Positions 21,668 through 29,880 of a stretch of 46,918 nucleotides of DNA are shown here, piece after piece. The DNA comes from Rhodocyclaceae bacterium (lineage in GTDB: Bacteria > Pseudomonadota > Gammaproteobacteria > Burkholderiales > Rhodocyclaceae), in the NCBI GenBank assembly GCA_028714035.1, contig JAQTNA010000035.1, positions 1-46,918 of the forward strand, given 5' to 3'. Under the pieces are notes generated by a model. That model made no database searches. It had not been told where the DNA came from and saw only the letters and a list, made by a program, of their open reading frames with translations. How positions within the stretch are numbered: position 1 is the stretch's first letter; each line of letters begins with the position of its first letter. A program made the position numbers and the translations under genes.

Positions 21668-23416
21668 TTACTTCAGCAGGGACAGTACGCTCTGCGGCAG
21701 GGCGTTGGCCTGGGCCAGCATGGCGGTACCGGCCTGTTGCAGGATCTGGTTGCGGGTCATGTTGGCGGTTTCCGCCGCGAAGTCCGTATCCGTGATCCGG
21801 CTCTTGGCGGCCGACAGGTTGGTGGAGGTCGTCTGCAGGTTGGTCACCACCGCGGTGAAGCGGTTCTGGATTGCGCCGAGATTCGCTCGACTGGCGTTGA
21901 CCTGTTGCAGGGCCGCGTCAATGGTGGTGATGGCGTTGCTGGCGCCGGAGGCGGTGGTGATGTCAATGGTGGAGATGCCGCCGCCGAAGGTCGCCGTGGC
22001 CGCCGTGTTGCCTGCCGTCAGGCCGCTACCGGCCTTGGCCAGATCCGTGCCACCCAGGGTGATGCCGGCACTGCTGCTGGAACTGAGCTTGATGCCGCCG
22101 TAAGTGTTGGTCGTGCTCGCAGCGGCACCGGCGGAGACGCCAGTGGTATTGGCCGTCGTGCCGCCACCGTCCTCGACGGTGATGGTGCGGCCGTCGGCGG
22201 CCGACAGTGTCACCTTGAGCGAGTTGGTGTCAAAGCTGGCGGTGACGCCGGTCTGGTTCGATACGGCGTTGATCGCAGCAGCGACGTTGTTGCCCTGGGT
22301 CTGATAGCCGGCGGTCGTGGCCGCACCACCTGCCGCGACTGCACCGATATTGACGCCGTTGATCTTGATGTAGTTCGTGCCGCCTCCCGTGATGGCGGCC
22401 ACGGCAGAAATGGCCGTTCCCGTCACCGAGGCGGTGGTTGCCGAAGCCGACACGCCGGTCTGGGCCGAGACGGAATTGAAGGCCGCCGCCTTGGCGATGG
22501 CGCTGTCGGAACCGACTGCGGTCGTGCCGGCGCTGAAGCCCGTCGCGGCGAGGGTGGCGGTGCCGGATTCACCGATCGCGATTCCCTTGCCGTTCTCGGA
22601 GGTCAGGGTCAGCGTGCCGGCGTTATTGACGGCCACGACGCCGGTCAGACTCGTCTGGGCGTTGATCGCGGTGGTCAGCGTGGCGGCGTTGGTGCTGGCG
22701 CCGATGCCGACACCATTGATCGTCAGATCATTCGCGGTAATAGCGGCCGGGGTGACGGCCGCGCCGGTAACGCTGACCGAACTGGAAACACCGTCGGTGG
22801 CCGTCGGGCCGACTCCATAGCCGTTCACAGTGATGCCGGCCGCGCCGATGGCGCCATTGGTGACGGTGGCGGTTTCGGTCGTGGAATAGGACGAGGTGGT
22901 GCCGACGCCCAGGGAGTTCGCGCTGGCGCTGGCGATGGAGGTGACCGACAGGGTCTGGCCGGCGTTGGCGCCCACCTGGAAGTTCTGGGCGTTGAAGGTG
23001 CCGTCCAGAAGTTTCACGCCGTTGAAGGCCGTGTTCTGGGCCACGGAGTTGATTTGTGCCACCAACTGGTTCACTTCCCCTTGCAGAGCCTGACGGTCGG
23101 AGGCGCTGTTGGTGGCGTTCGAGGCCTGTACCGACAGGTCGCGCATGCGCTGCAACGAATCGCTGATGCTGGACATGGCACCGTCTGCGGTTTGGGTCAG
23201 CGAAACGCCGTCGTTGGCATTGCGCACGGCCTGGTTCAGGCCGTTGATCTGGGAGCTCATCCGCGTGGAGATGGCAAGGCCGGCCGCATCGTCGGCGGCG
23301 CTGTTGATGCGCAGGCCGGAGGACAGGCGTTGCAGCGACGTCGAAAGCGCAGACTGAGAATGGGACAGATTGTTCTGAGCGATCAGGGACGTGGCGTTGG
23401 TATTGATGGTGAGCAT
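21668..23416 (-). CDS. fliC: Flagellin
   Basis: 582 residues from the ATG at 23416 behind AAGGAG. Conserved D0/D1 regions are at the N terminus (1-170, with LQRLSSGLRINSAADDAAGL at about 29-48) and the C terminus (about 490-582, ending ...ANALPQSVLSLLK). The central 300 residues are Thr/Ala/Gly-rich with several flagellin-IN-like units (for example LTINGVGIGASTNAATLTTA) and many Ser/Thr that could carry glycans. It is the first gene of the flagellar operon and directly downstream of a glycan island. A sigma-28 promoter precedes it. The 594-codon plus-strand frame opposite is a shadow. Confidence 0.97.
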   Translation of the reverse strand: MLTINTNATSLIAQNNLSHSQSALSTSLQRLSSGLRINSAADDAAGLAISTRMSSQINGLNQAVRNANDGVSLTQTADGAMSSISDSLQRMRDLSVQASNATNSASDRQALQGEVNQLVAQINSVAQNTAFNGVKLLDGTFNAQNFQVGANAGQTLSVTSIASASANSLGVGTTSSYSTTETATVTNGAIGAAGITVNGYGVGPTATDGVSSSVSVTGAAVTPAAITANDLTINGVGIGASTNAATLTTAINAQTSLTGVVAVNNAGTLTLTSENGKGIAIGESGTATLAATGFSAGTTAVGSDSAIAKAAAFNSVSAQTGVSASATTASVTGTAISAVAAITGGGTNYIKINGVNIGAVAAGGAATTAGYQTQGNNVAAAINAVSNQTGVTASFDTNSLKVTLSAADGRTITVEDGGGTTANTTGVSAGAAASTTNTYGGIKLSSSSSAGITLGGTDLAKAGSGLTAGNTAATATFGGGISTIDITTASGASNAITTIDAALQQVNASRANLGAIQNRFTAVVTNLQTTSTNLSAAKSRITDTDFAAETANMTRNQILQQAGTAMLAQANALPQSVLSLLK

Positions 23417-23493
23417 TTTGTCACTCCTTGTGAATTCGTTTCTACCTTGACGCGCTCCGTTGTGGTTGAGTCATTGGTGCGCTGTCAAGGCCT

Positions 23494-23520
23494 TTTACGG
23501 TGTGCCGGCGGAAACCTTTA
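23494..23520 (-). promoter_or_regulatory. Sigma-28 (FliA) promoter of fliC
   Basis: On the minus strand TAAA (23520-23517), a 15-nt spacer and ACCGTAAA (23501-23494) fit the FliA consensus TAAA-N15-GCCGATAA at the -35 and at five of eight -10 positions. The leader to the ATG would be about 70 nt. The rest of 23521-23705, between fliC and the glycan genes, shows only short GC-rich inverted repeats. Confidence 0.65.
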
Positions 23521-23705
23521 GGGAGAACTTGTAAATTTCCGCTTCGTCCGGTGCGGTTCTCCAAGCATTAGCTGTGCCAAGAAACGGTGGGGAGGCCGGC
23601 CGCGGTCGGCGCTTGGCGTGTGCTCCGCGTAGGCCGGTCTTTGCCGGCTGGGATGAAGCGCACTCGGCATTTCTTGCCGCGGCATGGCGCAACCGGCACC
23701 GGCCC

Positions 23706-24926
23706 TTACCCCGCCGAGCAAACGAGAAAGATGCTGGCGCACAGGTCGGGGTACTGGAAACCGAGTTGATAGCAGCCCTCCAGGTACTCCGGAGTGGCCA
23801 GACCGCTGCTCATCGCCATATCAAACTGAAAATTGGCCAGTGGCTTGAAAAAGATGCCGCCTCGGGCCTCGATCCTTAGTCCGGCCAGGCGGGCATCCCG
23901 CTCCAGAGTGTCGAACGCGTAAGTGATGCGATGGCCGTGGCGGAATTCCGCTTCCGTGACCGCGGCGTTGTGCGTGATCAGGCCCATCTTGACGGCGATT
24001 TGCCGGGAGGCGGCATGGGCGTTCGGAACGACAACGAACAGCCTGCCGCCGGGGCTCAGGAATGACCGGATCCGCGCCAGGCCGGCTACCGGATCATCGA
24101 AGTGTTCCAGGGTATGTACCAAAAAAATGTTGTCGAAAGCGGTGCCGGGCGAGGCGTCTTCGATGCGGGCACAAAGAACCTTGACCCCGCCTGCCGTGGC
24201 ACGCCTGAGCCGGTCGGCCAATTCCTGGGAGGCTTCGATCACCGTCAGGTCGTCGAAAATATTCAGCAGCAGCTTGGTGAACTCGCCTTCGAAGCAGCCG
24301 ATCTCCAGCGCATTGCCGGGGACAATCTGCGGGATGAGGGTTCGCAGGATGTACTGGCGCAGATTTTGGTCGAAGTCGTACGCGTACTTCCGATCGTTGT
24401 CACCAAATTCTTCGTCGAAGTTTCTGGGCTTCATGGTCCCTCCGTCCTTGATGACTTCCGGCTGCGCTTGCCACGCGGCCAGGTCTGTGCGTTCCATCCA
24501 TAGGGTGCCGTCACGGCTCTTCACGGCGTGAAATCCGTACTTCTGGTAGAGGTGTAGCGCCGCTCGGCTCCGTTCGCATACTTCCAGCGAAGCCGAACAT
24601 AAGCGGCAAGCCGCGGCATGCTTCAGACAGATGTCGAGCAGTTGCCCGGCAATACCCTGACCGCAGAACTCGTTGACGACGCTGACACTGGTGATGTGAC
24701 AGGTGCGATCCTCCTCGTTCATGTAGGCGGCAACCAGGCCGATCAGGGCGTCTCCCTGCCAAGCCTCGAAGGTGTGCGCCTTGTGGCGGATTTTCCGAGC
24801 ATAAGCCGGGATTTCAAGCCGGGCGCTCAAGGGGGGCTGAAACCGTTGGTCGCAACGGTACAGGTGGCCTTGAATGTCTTCCGCGGTGCACCTGTCGGTC
24901 GCAATAATTGCCATGGCGAGGGTCAT
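23706..24926 (-). CDS. GNAT acetyltransferase - SAM methyltransferase fusion
   Basis: 406 residues. It starts at the ATG at 24926, which overlaps the upstream stop (ATGA); the frame to 25040 is a shadow. Residues 1-150 form a GNAT domain with the acetyl-CoA loop in VSVVNEFCGQGIAGQLLDIC and the usual LYQKYGF near 130. From about 165 comes a class I methyltransferase: NALEIGCFEGEFTKLLL (motif I), VIEASQELADRL, and DNIFLVHTLEHFDDP (the HTLEH methylase box). A single chain that could N-acetylate and methylate a sugar fits the last steps of making a flagellin glycan. Last gene of the island. Confidence 0.85.
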   Translation of the reverse strand: MTLAMAIIATDRCTAEDIQGHLYRCDQRFQPPLSARLEIPAYARKIRHKAHTFEAWQGDALIGLVAAYMNEEDRTCHITSVSVVNEFCGQGIAGQLLDICLKHAAACRLCSASLEVCERSRAALHLYQKYGFHAVKSRDGTLWMERTDLAAWQAQPEVIKDGGTMKPRNFDEEFGDNDRKYAYDFDQNLRQYILRTLIPQIVPGNALEIGCFEGEFTKLLLNIFDDLTVIEASQELADRLRRATAGGVKVLCARIEDASPGTAFDNIFLVHTLEHFDDPVAGLARIRSFLSPGGRLFVVVPNAHAASRQIAVKMGLITHNAAVTEAEFRHGHRITYAFDTLERDARLAGLRIEARGGIFFKPLANFQFDMAMSSGLATPEYLEGCYQLGFQYPDLCASIFLVCSAG

Positions 24927-25873
24927 TCCAACACCGCCAGGCCGAAGCCGTAACGACCGAACTCGTTGCCGTTGTAAAGGAGGTAGACGCGGCCGTCGCA
25001 GTCGAAAACATGGGGATAGCAGAGCATGTCCGAATCCCAACCGCCGTCCGTAACATCAATGCCGGGATGGTCATCGTCCCGCGTCCAGGTCGAGAGATCG
25101 TCGGACCAGGCGTGGCCGATGCGGTAGCCCCGGTCCCGATTCGCCCGAAAATCGAAAGATTGCCGGAAACAGAAAAACATGTGGTGCCGACCGGCGATTT
25201 CTATGACGCTCGGCAGCGCCTGGCTCTCGTCCGGCCCCAGGCGATCCGGGATGATCTGCCTTCCCTCATCCTTGACCCACTGAATGCCGTCGCTCGATAT
25301 GGCGTGCCCGATCTTGTAGGTTCGGTCCGGCGCGGCGTCCGGCGAGAACCGCTTCCAGCCGGTGCCGAAGATGTACCACATGTGGAATACGCCACCGATC
25401 ACCCGGACGAAGCCATCGCCGACCAGGCAGGGCTCGTGCAAGGAGGTGGAAAGTACCGGCCCGTCGCCGACTCTCTGGAACGTGAGCCCCTCATCGTGAC
25501 TGATGGCCAGACCGATGGCGGTATCCACGGACACCGATACCCGCCGGTTCCAGCCGCAGGTGTAGCCATAGATGGCGTCGCCGTGGCGCAGCACATTCAT
25601 GGGGAAGATGCCGTGCTCATCGAAACAGCCGAGCTTTCCCAGTTCGATGACCGGTTCTTCCGATACCCTGATGATGTCGCGCAGGTTCTTCTTCAGGTCG
25701 ACGAAGGCGATGTGGCTGAGATACTTGCCCTTGTCCTCCGTGCGGGTGGAAAAATAAATTCTGACGAAATCGGCAAAAACCAGCGCCTGGGGCGATTGCG
25801 CGAATTGATTGCAGTCGTTCGGCAGCCTGAGTCCCGTGGGATCGAAGATCTTCCCGAGCTTTTTCCATTTCAT
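24923..25873 (-). CDS. Five-bladed beta-propeller glycosidase-like protein (copy 1)
   Basis: 316 residues starting MKWKKLGKIFDPTG. Repeated blades carry GH43/GH130-like signatures: FVRIYFSTR, HEPCLVGDGFVRVIGGVFHM, DGIQWVKDEG, DESQALPSVIE, HHMFFCF, and the closing GGWDSDMLCYPHVFDCDGRV. It is a paralogue of the next gene upstream. Whether it cleaves, phosphorolyses or transfers sugars cannot be told from sequence. Its place in a flagellin glycan island suggests glycan assembly. It overlaps the GNAT-methyltransferase start by 4 bp, so the two are coupled. Confidence 0.8.
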   Translation of the reverse strand: MKWKKLGKIFDPTGLRLPNDCNQFAQSPQALVFADFVRIYFSTRTEDKGKYLSHIAFVDLKKNLRDIIRVSEEPVIELGKLGCFDEHGIFPMNVLRHGDAIYGYTCGWNRRVSVSVDTAIGLAISHDEGLTFQRVGDGPVLSTSLHEPCLVGDGFVRVIGGVFHMWYIFGTGWKRFSPDAAPDRTYKIGHAISSDGIQWVKDEGRQIIPDRLGPDESQALPSVIEIAGRHHMFFCFRQSFDFRANRDRGYRIGHAWSDDLSTWTRDDDHPGIDVTDGGWDSDMLCYPHVFDCDGRVYLLYNGNEFGRYGFGLAVLE

Positions 25874-25900
25874 GGCGTGTACCCGTCCGATTGGCCCGGC

Positions 25901-26863
25901 TTATTCCAGGCGGCCTTCCAGTTCGGCCAGCCCGAAGCCGTGCCGCCCCACCTGGTTGCCGAGATAGGCCATGTAGGTCTTTCCGTCGAGATCGAAGACA
26001 TGGGGATAACTGATCATCTCCGCATCCCAGCCGCTCTCGGAAACGTCAATGCCGGCTCTGGCATCGTCCCGGGTCCAGGTAATCAGGTCCGTACTATAGG
26101 CGTAGCCGATGCGGTAGCCGTTTTCCCTGCCACGATAGTGGCTGCTGTAACGGTAGCAGAAGAACATGTGGTACCGGCCATGGGCGAAAAACACGTCGGG
26201 GCTGGCCTGGGCTTCGTCTTCCTCTATGCGGCTCTCGATCAGATCCTTGTGGAACTTGTTCCAGTGGATGCCATCCGCCGATGCCGCCATGCGAATCTTG
26301 TAGACCGGCTCCGGCCTGCCATCCACCCGCTTCCATTTCCGTCCGGCGATGTACCAAAGGTACCAGACACCGTTGAAAAGACGGATTTTCGGACCGCTGA
26401 GCACGAAGGGCTCATCGGGGCCGTAGGACAGTACAGGGCCAGCACCGAGTCGGGAGAAATGCCGGCCGTCGTCGCGACTGGTGGCGAGGCCGATGGCGAC
26501 GTTGAAGGGCACGGACTCGCACCGGGTCCAGCCCGCGTAATAGGCCCTTACTTCGCCCTCATGTCGTATTACCGAAACGGGGTAGGTGCCGAATTCGTCG
26601 AATTCACCCAAGCCACCCAGTTGGAGAATCGGACTCTCGGCCACGGCGACTATTCGGAAAAGATTTGCCCGGTCCAGGTCCACGTAGGCCGAGTAGCTGA
26701 CATATTGGCCATTAGTATCGGCGGGCGGCCGGCAGGAAAAATAGACCCGAACGAAATCATCGAACACGAGGGTCGCGGGTGCCTGCGCGAACTCCTTGAG
26801 CCAGGGACGGCCCGTCACCTCTTGGGGGGTGAATATCTTGCCCAGCTTTTTCCACTTGAACAT
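25901..26863 (-). CDS. Five-bladed beta-propeller glycosidase-like protein (copy 2)
   Basis: 320 residues from the ATG at 26863; the frame to 26935 would overlap the WbqC gene and is not chosen. It starts MFKWKKLGKIFTPQEV and ends SGWDAEMISYPHVFDLDGKT..., matching copy 1 blade by blade at roughly 45% by eye. Acidic residues placed like the GH43/GH130 active site are kept in both (for example DEPFVLSGP, EAQASPD and GWDAEM). The older divergence suggests separate reactions in the pathway. 27 bp separate it from copy 1. Confidence 0.8.
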   Translation of the reverse strand: MFKWKKLGKIFTPQEVTGRPWLKEFAQAPATLVFDDFVRVYFSCRPPADTNGQYVSYSAYVDLDRANLFRIVAVAESPILQLGGLGEFDEFGTYPVSVIRHEGEVRAYYAGWTRCESVPFNVAIGLATSRDDGRHFSRLGAGPVLSYGPDEPFVLSGPKIRLFNGVWYLWYIAGRKWKRVDGRPEPVYKIRMAASADGIHWNKFHKDLIESRIEEDEAQASPDVFFAHGRYHMFFCYRYSSHYRGRENGYRIGYAYSTDLITWTRDDARAGIDVSESGWDAEMISYPHVFDLDGKTYMAYLGNQVGRHGFGLAELEGRLE

Positions 26864-26904
26864 GGTTTTGTTCCGTGCCCCGCCGAAAAAATATTTAGCG
26901 CTGC

Positions 26905-27603
26905 CTAAATCAGATCGTAATTCGAGGCGAGGCACTCGCCGATCTGCTCCGGGGAGTTGAACATCATGACATCCACGATGGAAAGCCAGGGGACGAAAGA
27001 AGCGCCGAATTGCATATATTCGAATGGTCTGGGTCTGATGAACGTCAGCCCGACCCCTTGGTTTTGAAAGTCCTGCTTTGCATAGAGATCAAGACCGCCA
27101 ATGGCATTGATATAAGTCTCGGCGCCGGCCGCCCGGCACAATGCCAGCACCTTTTCCTGGCCTTTCAGCGAGTGGTCAATGTTGAAAGCCGAAGAAACAG
27201 TGAGTGGTGTGGCAATGCCGAGATGGGCACAGGTCCTGGCAATGGAATGGTGGAGAAAGCGGAACAGGTTGGGATGATCGTAAAGCACCACTTCCTCGAT
27301 CAAGCGAAACGTCTGCCGGAAAAACGGCGCGTGCCGGTAGGCATCCTTGAATCGGTTGAGCAATTTCTCCCGCGGGAAATCCGGGGCTAATTCCCGGTCC
27401 CGAACGTCCAGAAAATCCGAGGCGCTCTGGAGCGGTAGAGAGAACATCGCATCCTTGCCGTTTTGCAGCAGGCGATTCCGGTTTATCCAGCCCTTCTTCG
27501 TGTATTTGATGTTGTCATAGACGATGAATTCGTCCACGGCATTTATCAACTGGAAATAGCCGATGTAGGGGAAAAAATAGGGCTGCATGATTGCCAGTTT
27601 CAT
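26905..27603 (-). CDS. WbqC family protein
   Basis: 232 residues starting MKLAIMQPYFFPYIGYFQLI, the diagnostic WbqC-family start, followed by DEFIVYDNIKYTKKGWINRN. Members sit in O-antigen and flagellin-glycan clusters next to FkbM, DegT and acyltransferase genes and are thought to modify amino sugars, perhaps by N-acylation; the chemistry is not firmly established. Soluble, full length. It lies between the FkbM methyltransferase and the beta-propeller genes, all in one direction with short gaps. Confidence 0.9.
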   Translation of the reverse strand: MKLAIMQPYFFPYIGYFQLINAVDEFIVYDNIKYTKKGWINRNRLLQNGKDAMFSLPLQSASDFLDVRDRELAPDFPREKLLNRFKDAYRHAPFFRQTFRLIEEVVLYDHPNLFRFLHHSIARTCAHLGIATPLTVSSAFNIDHSLKGQEKVLALCRAAGAETYINAIGGLDLYAKQDFQNQGVGLTFIRPRPFEYMQFGASFVPWLSIVDVMMFNSPEQIGECLASNYDLI

Positions 27604-27666
27604 GCTTTCAGTCCGTTCTATTCGGCCCGGGATGACCAGGAATTTATGGCCGAAAACTCGACAGCG

Positions 27667-28740
27667 TCATTTTGCGCGGGGGGACGCATATAGAACCGTC
27701 TCCTCCTGATGTATGGTGTAATGATTAAGGTAAAAGTCGTAGTCAGTCAGGAGTCCGGAAAGATAATGCGGAAGCGTAATGAAATCCTCTTGCCGATGGT
27801 AAAGAGAGATCGCCAGTCGCGGTCGGAATGCTTTCAGCGTTTCGGTCGCGCCCCGCAGGGCCGGCAGTTCCGATCCTTCGATATCCATCTTGATGAAGTC
27901 AACTCGCGGAAGCTTCTCCCTGGCGACAAAATCATCAATGGTGATGGTTGGAATGGCGGATTCCTGCCCGACTATGGAGAATCCGGGTGATGCGCCATTG
28001 TCCTTGGTTACAATCTTGTCGAGGTTGAGCGACTTGGCGCCCACGGCATAAGGAAAAATCCGGGCGCGGTCGGCGAACCCATTCTGTTCGATGTTGTGCC
28101 GGCTGACCGCTACATGGGTAGGCAAGGGATCGAAGGCAAAAACTTTTCCCGTGGCGCCGGTGCTCTGGGCAAAACCCACGGCCGTATCGCCAAAGCAGGC
28201 GCCGGCATCAATGATAATATCGCCGGGTTCCGGCGTGACGCGGATTCCTGGTCGCTCCAGGTAATACATGCGTTTCAGGAAACTGTATGCGATGTTGGCC
28301 GCCCAGCAGTCGAGCTTGAGCTTGCCGCCGTTGAAATCCACGTTTTCAAAGTGCTCGACCGGTCCAAAGAGCCCGGAGGCGGTGATACGCCCGGGGCCGG
28401 TCCGGTAGGGAACCGCGGATTGCAATAGCTGCTTTTCCGATTGGTATTTTTCGTCCGGGAAAATGCGGAAATGCAGGTGGCCGAGCAGGCGGTAGAGAAT
28501 GAGGCGGATGAAAAGATTGCGGGACTGGTCGTCGCGCAGCAGCAGCCATGTGGAAAACAGTTCGCGGTGATTGTTTACGAAAAAAGTCATGTATTCGGCA
28601 TGACCGTCATTCTGGAACATGGTGGAGCGATCAACGCCATCCCAGGAAAACCTGAATTCATCGTAGTTATCGGCTTCATACGAGTGCAGTGAGCTGAAGA
28701 ATATCTGAAGTATGGATCGAAGAAATATGTCGGAATTCAT
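27667..28740 (-). CDS. FkbM family methyltransferase
   Basis: 357 residues. The N-terminal 130 are helical and unassigned. The FkbM domain (about 165-345) shows GDIIIDAGACFGDTAVGFA (SAM motif I), KVFAFDPLPTHVAVSRHNIE, and VDFIKMDIEGSELPALRGA, the family signature. FkbM enzymes O-methylate sugars or other hydroxyls. In this island it probably methylates the flagellin glycan. It lies 30 bp after the aminotransferase gene. Confidence 0.9.
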   Translation of the reverse strand: MNSDIFLRSILQIFFSSLHSYEADNYDEFRFSWDGVDRSTMFQNDGHAEYMTFFVNNHRELFSTWLLLRDDQSRNLFIRLILYRLLGHLHFRIFPDEKYQSEKQLLQSAVPYRTGPGRITASGLFGPVEHFENVDFNGGKLKLDCWAANIAYSFLKRMYYLERPGIRVTPEPGDIIIDAGACFGDTAVGFAQSTGATGKVFAFDPLPTHVAVSRHNIEQNGFADRARIFPYAVGAKSLNLDKIVTKDNGASPGFSIVGQESAIPTITIDDFVAREKLPRVDFIKMDIEGSELPALRGATETLKAFRPRLAISLYHRQEDFITLPHYLSGLLTDYDFYLNHYTIHQEETVLYASPRAK

Positions 28741-28770
28741 CGGGGCTCCGCGTTCGTATTAATTGAGAGT

Positions 28771-29880
28771 TCAGGCGTCGGTCACGAGTTCGAGTATGCA
28801 GTCTACATCCTCGTTCGTGAGCGCCGGATAAAGCGGCAGGCATAAGACGCGGTCGGATACCTCGCGTGCCGTCGGCAGATTGGCGGGGGCTGCGCTTGGA
28901 AGGCCACGGTACATGGGAAAATCGCTGATCAGGGGGTAGAAATAGCGGCGACTGAAGATGTTGTTGGCTCTTAACTTCTGGTAAAGCTCATCTCGAGTCA
29001 AGGCATAATCCGGGGTTACCAGAATGGGAAAATAGGCATGGTTCCATCGTACGTTGCCGACGATGGACAGGCAGGACAGGCCTGGAACCTTGGCCAGGCC
29101 ACGGCGGTATAGGCTGTCTAGCTCCCGTCGCCGCGCCAAGGCTTGGTCAATATATTGCAGTTGCAGCAAGCCGAAGGCAGCCTGCACCTCGTTCATCTTG
29201 CCGTTGATGCCCGGTGCCATGACGACCGTTTCATCGGCGAAACCGAAGTTCTTCAGGTAATCAATGCGTTGTTTGGTCTTCGCGTCCGGGCAGACGATGG
29301 CGCCACCCTCGAACGTGTTGAAGACCTTGGTGGCGTGGAAGCTGAGAATGGACAGGTCGCCGTGGCGCAGGACGCTGCCGCCTTCGTCCTGGACGCCGAA
29401 GGCGTGGGCGGCGTCGTAGATCAGTTTCAGGCCATAGGTGTCGGCGATGCGTTGCAAGGCCGCCACGTCGCAGGGCTGGCCGTAGATATGCACGGCCAGG
29501 ATCGCCGTGGTACGGGGCGTAATGGCGGCTTCGACCTTCGCCGGGTCCAGGTTGAAGGTGACGGGATCAATATCCACGAATACCGGCTGGATGCCGTTCC
29601 AGAGCAGGGAATGGGCGGTGGCAACGAAGGAATAGGGCGTGGTGATCACTTCGCCGGAAATGCGCAGGGTTTGCAGGGCCGTGACCAGGGCCAGGGTGCC
29701 GTTCGCAAATAGTGCGACATGCCCTATGCCCAAATATTCGGCCAGAGCCACCTCCAGTTGCTGATGGAAGGGTCCGGCATTCGTGAGCCACTTGCTTTCC
29801 CATATCTGCTCCAGATAGGGAATGAAATCCGCCAGCGGTGGCAGGAAGGGCTGGGTGACGGTAATTGGGTGTTTGCTCAT
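28771..29880 (-). CDS. DegT/DnrJ/EryC1/StrS sugar aminotransferase
   Basis: 369 residues. The ATG at 29880 overlaps the upstream stop (ATGA); the frame to 29922 is a shadow. PLP fold signatures are NAGPFHQQLEVALAEYLG, ANGTLALVTALQTL, HIYGQPCDV, LIYDAAHAFG (PLP-binding Asp), SFHATKVFNTFEGG (the Lys forming the Schiff base) and NGKMNEVQAAFG. It converts a nucleotide-linked keto sugar to an amino sugar. With WbqC, FkbM and the GNAT-methyltransferase it makes a coherent route to an N-acylated, methylated amino sugar. Confidence 0.93.
   Translation of the reverse strand: MSKHPITVTQPFLPPLADFIPYLEQIWESKWLTNAGPFHQQLEVALAEYLGIGHVALFANGTLALVTALQTLRISGEVITTPYSFVATAHSLLWNGIQPVFVDIDPVTFNLDPAKVEAAITPRTTAILAVHIYGQPCDVAALQRIADTYGLKLIYDAAHAFGVQDEGGSVLRHGDLSILSFHATKVFNTFEGGAIVCPDAKTKQRIDYLKNFGFADETVVMAPGINGKMNEVQAAFGLLQLQYIDQALARRRELDSLYRRGLAKVPGLSCLSIVGNVRWNHAYFPILVTPDYALTRDELYQKLRANNIFSRRYFYPLISDFPMYRGLPSAAPANLPTAREVSDRVLCLPLYPALTNEDVDCILELVTDA

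Noticed and set aside
21737-23521. 594-codon plus-strand frame
   Set aside because: Antisense to flagellin, whose ends are unmistakable; no motif and no ribosome site.
24908-26908. 666-codon plus-strand frame
   Set aside because: Spans three real minus-strand genes antisense; it is a composition shadow.
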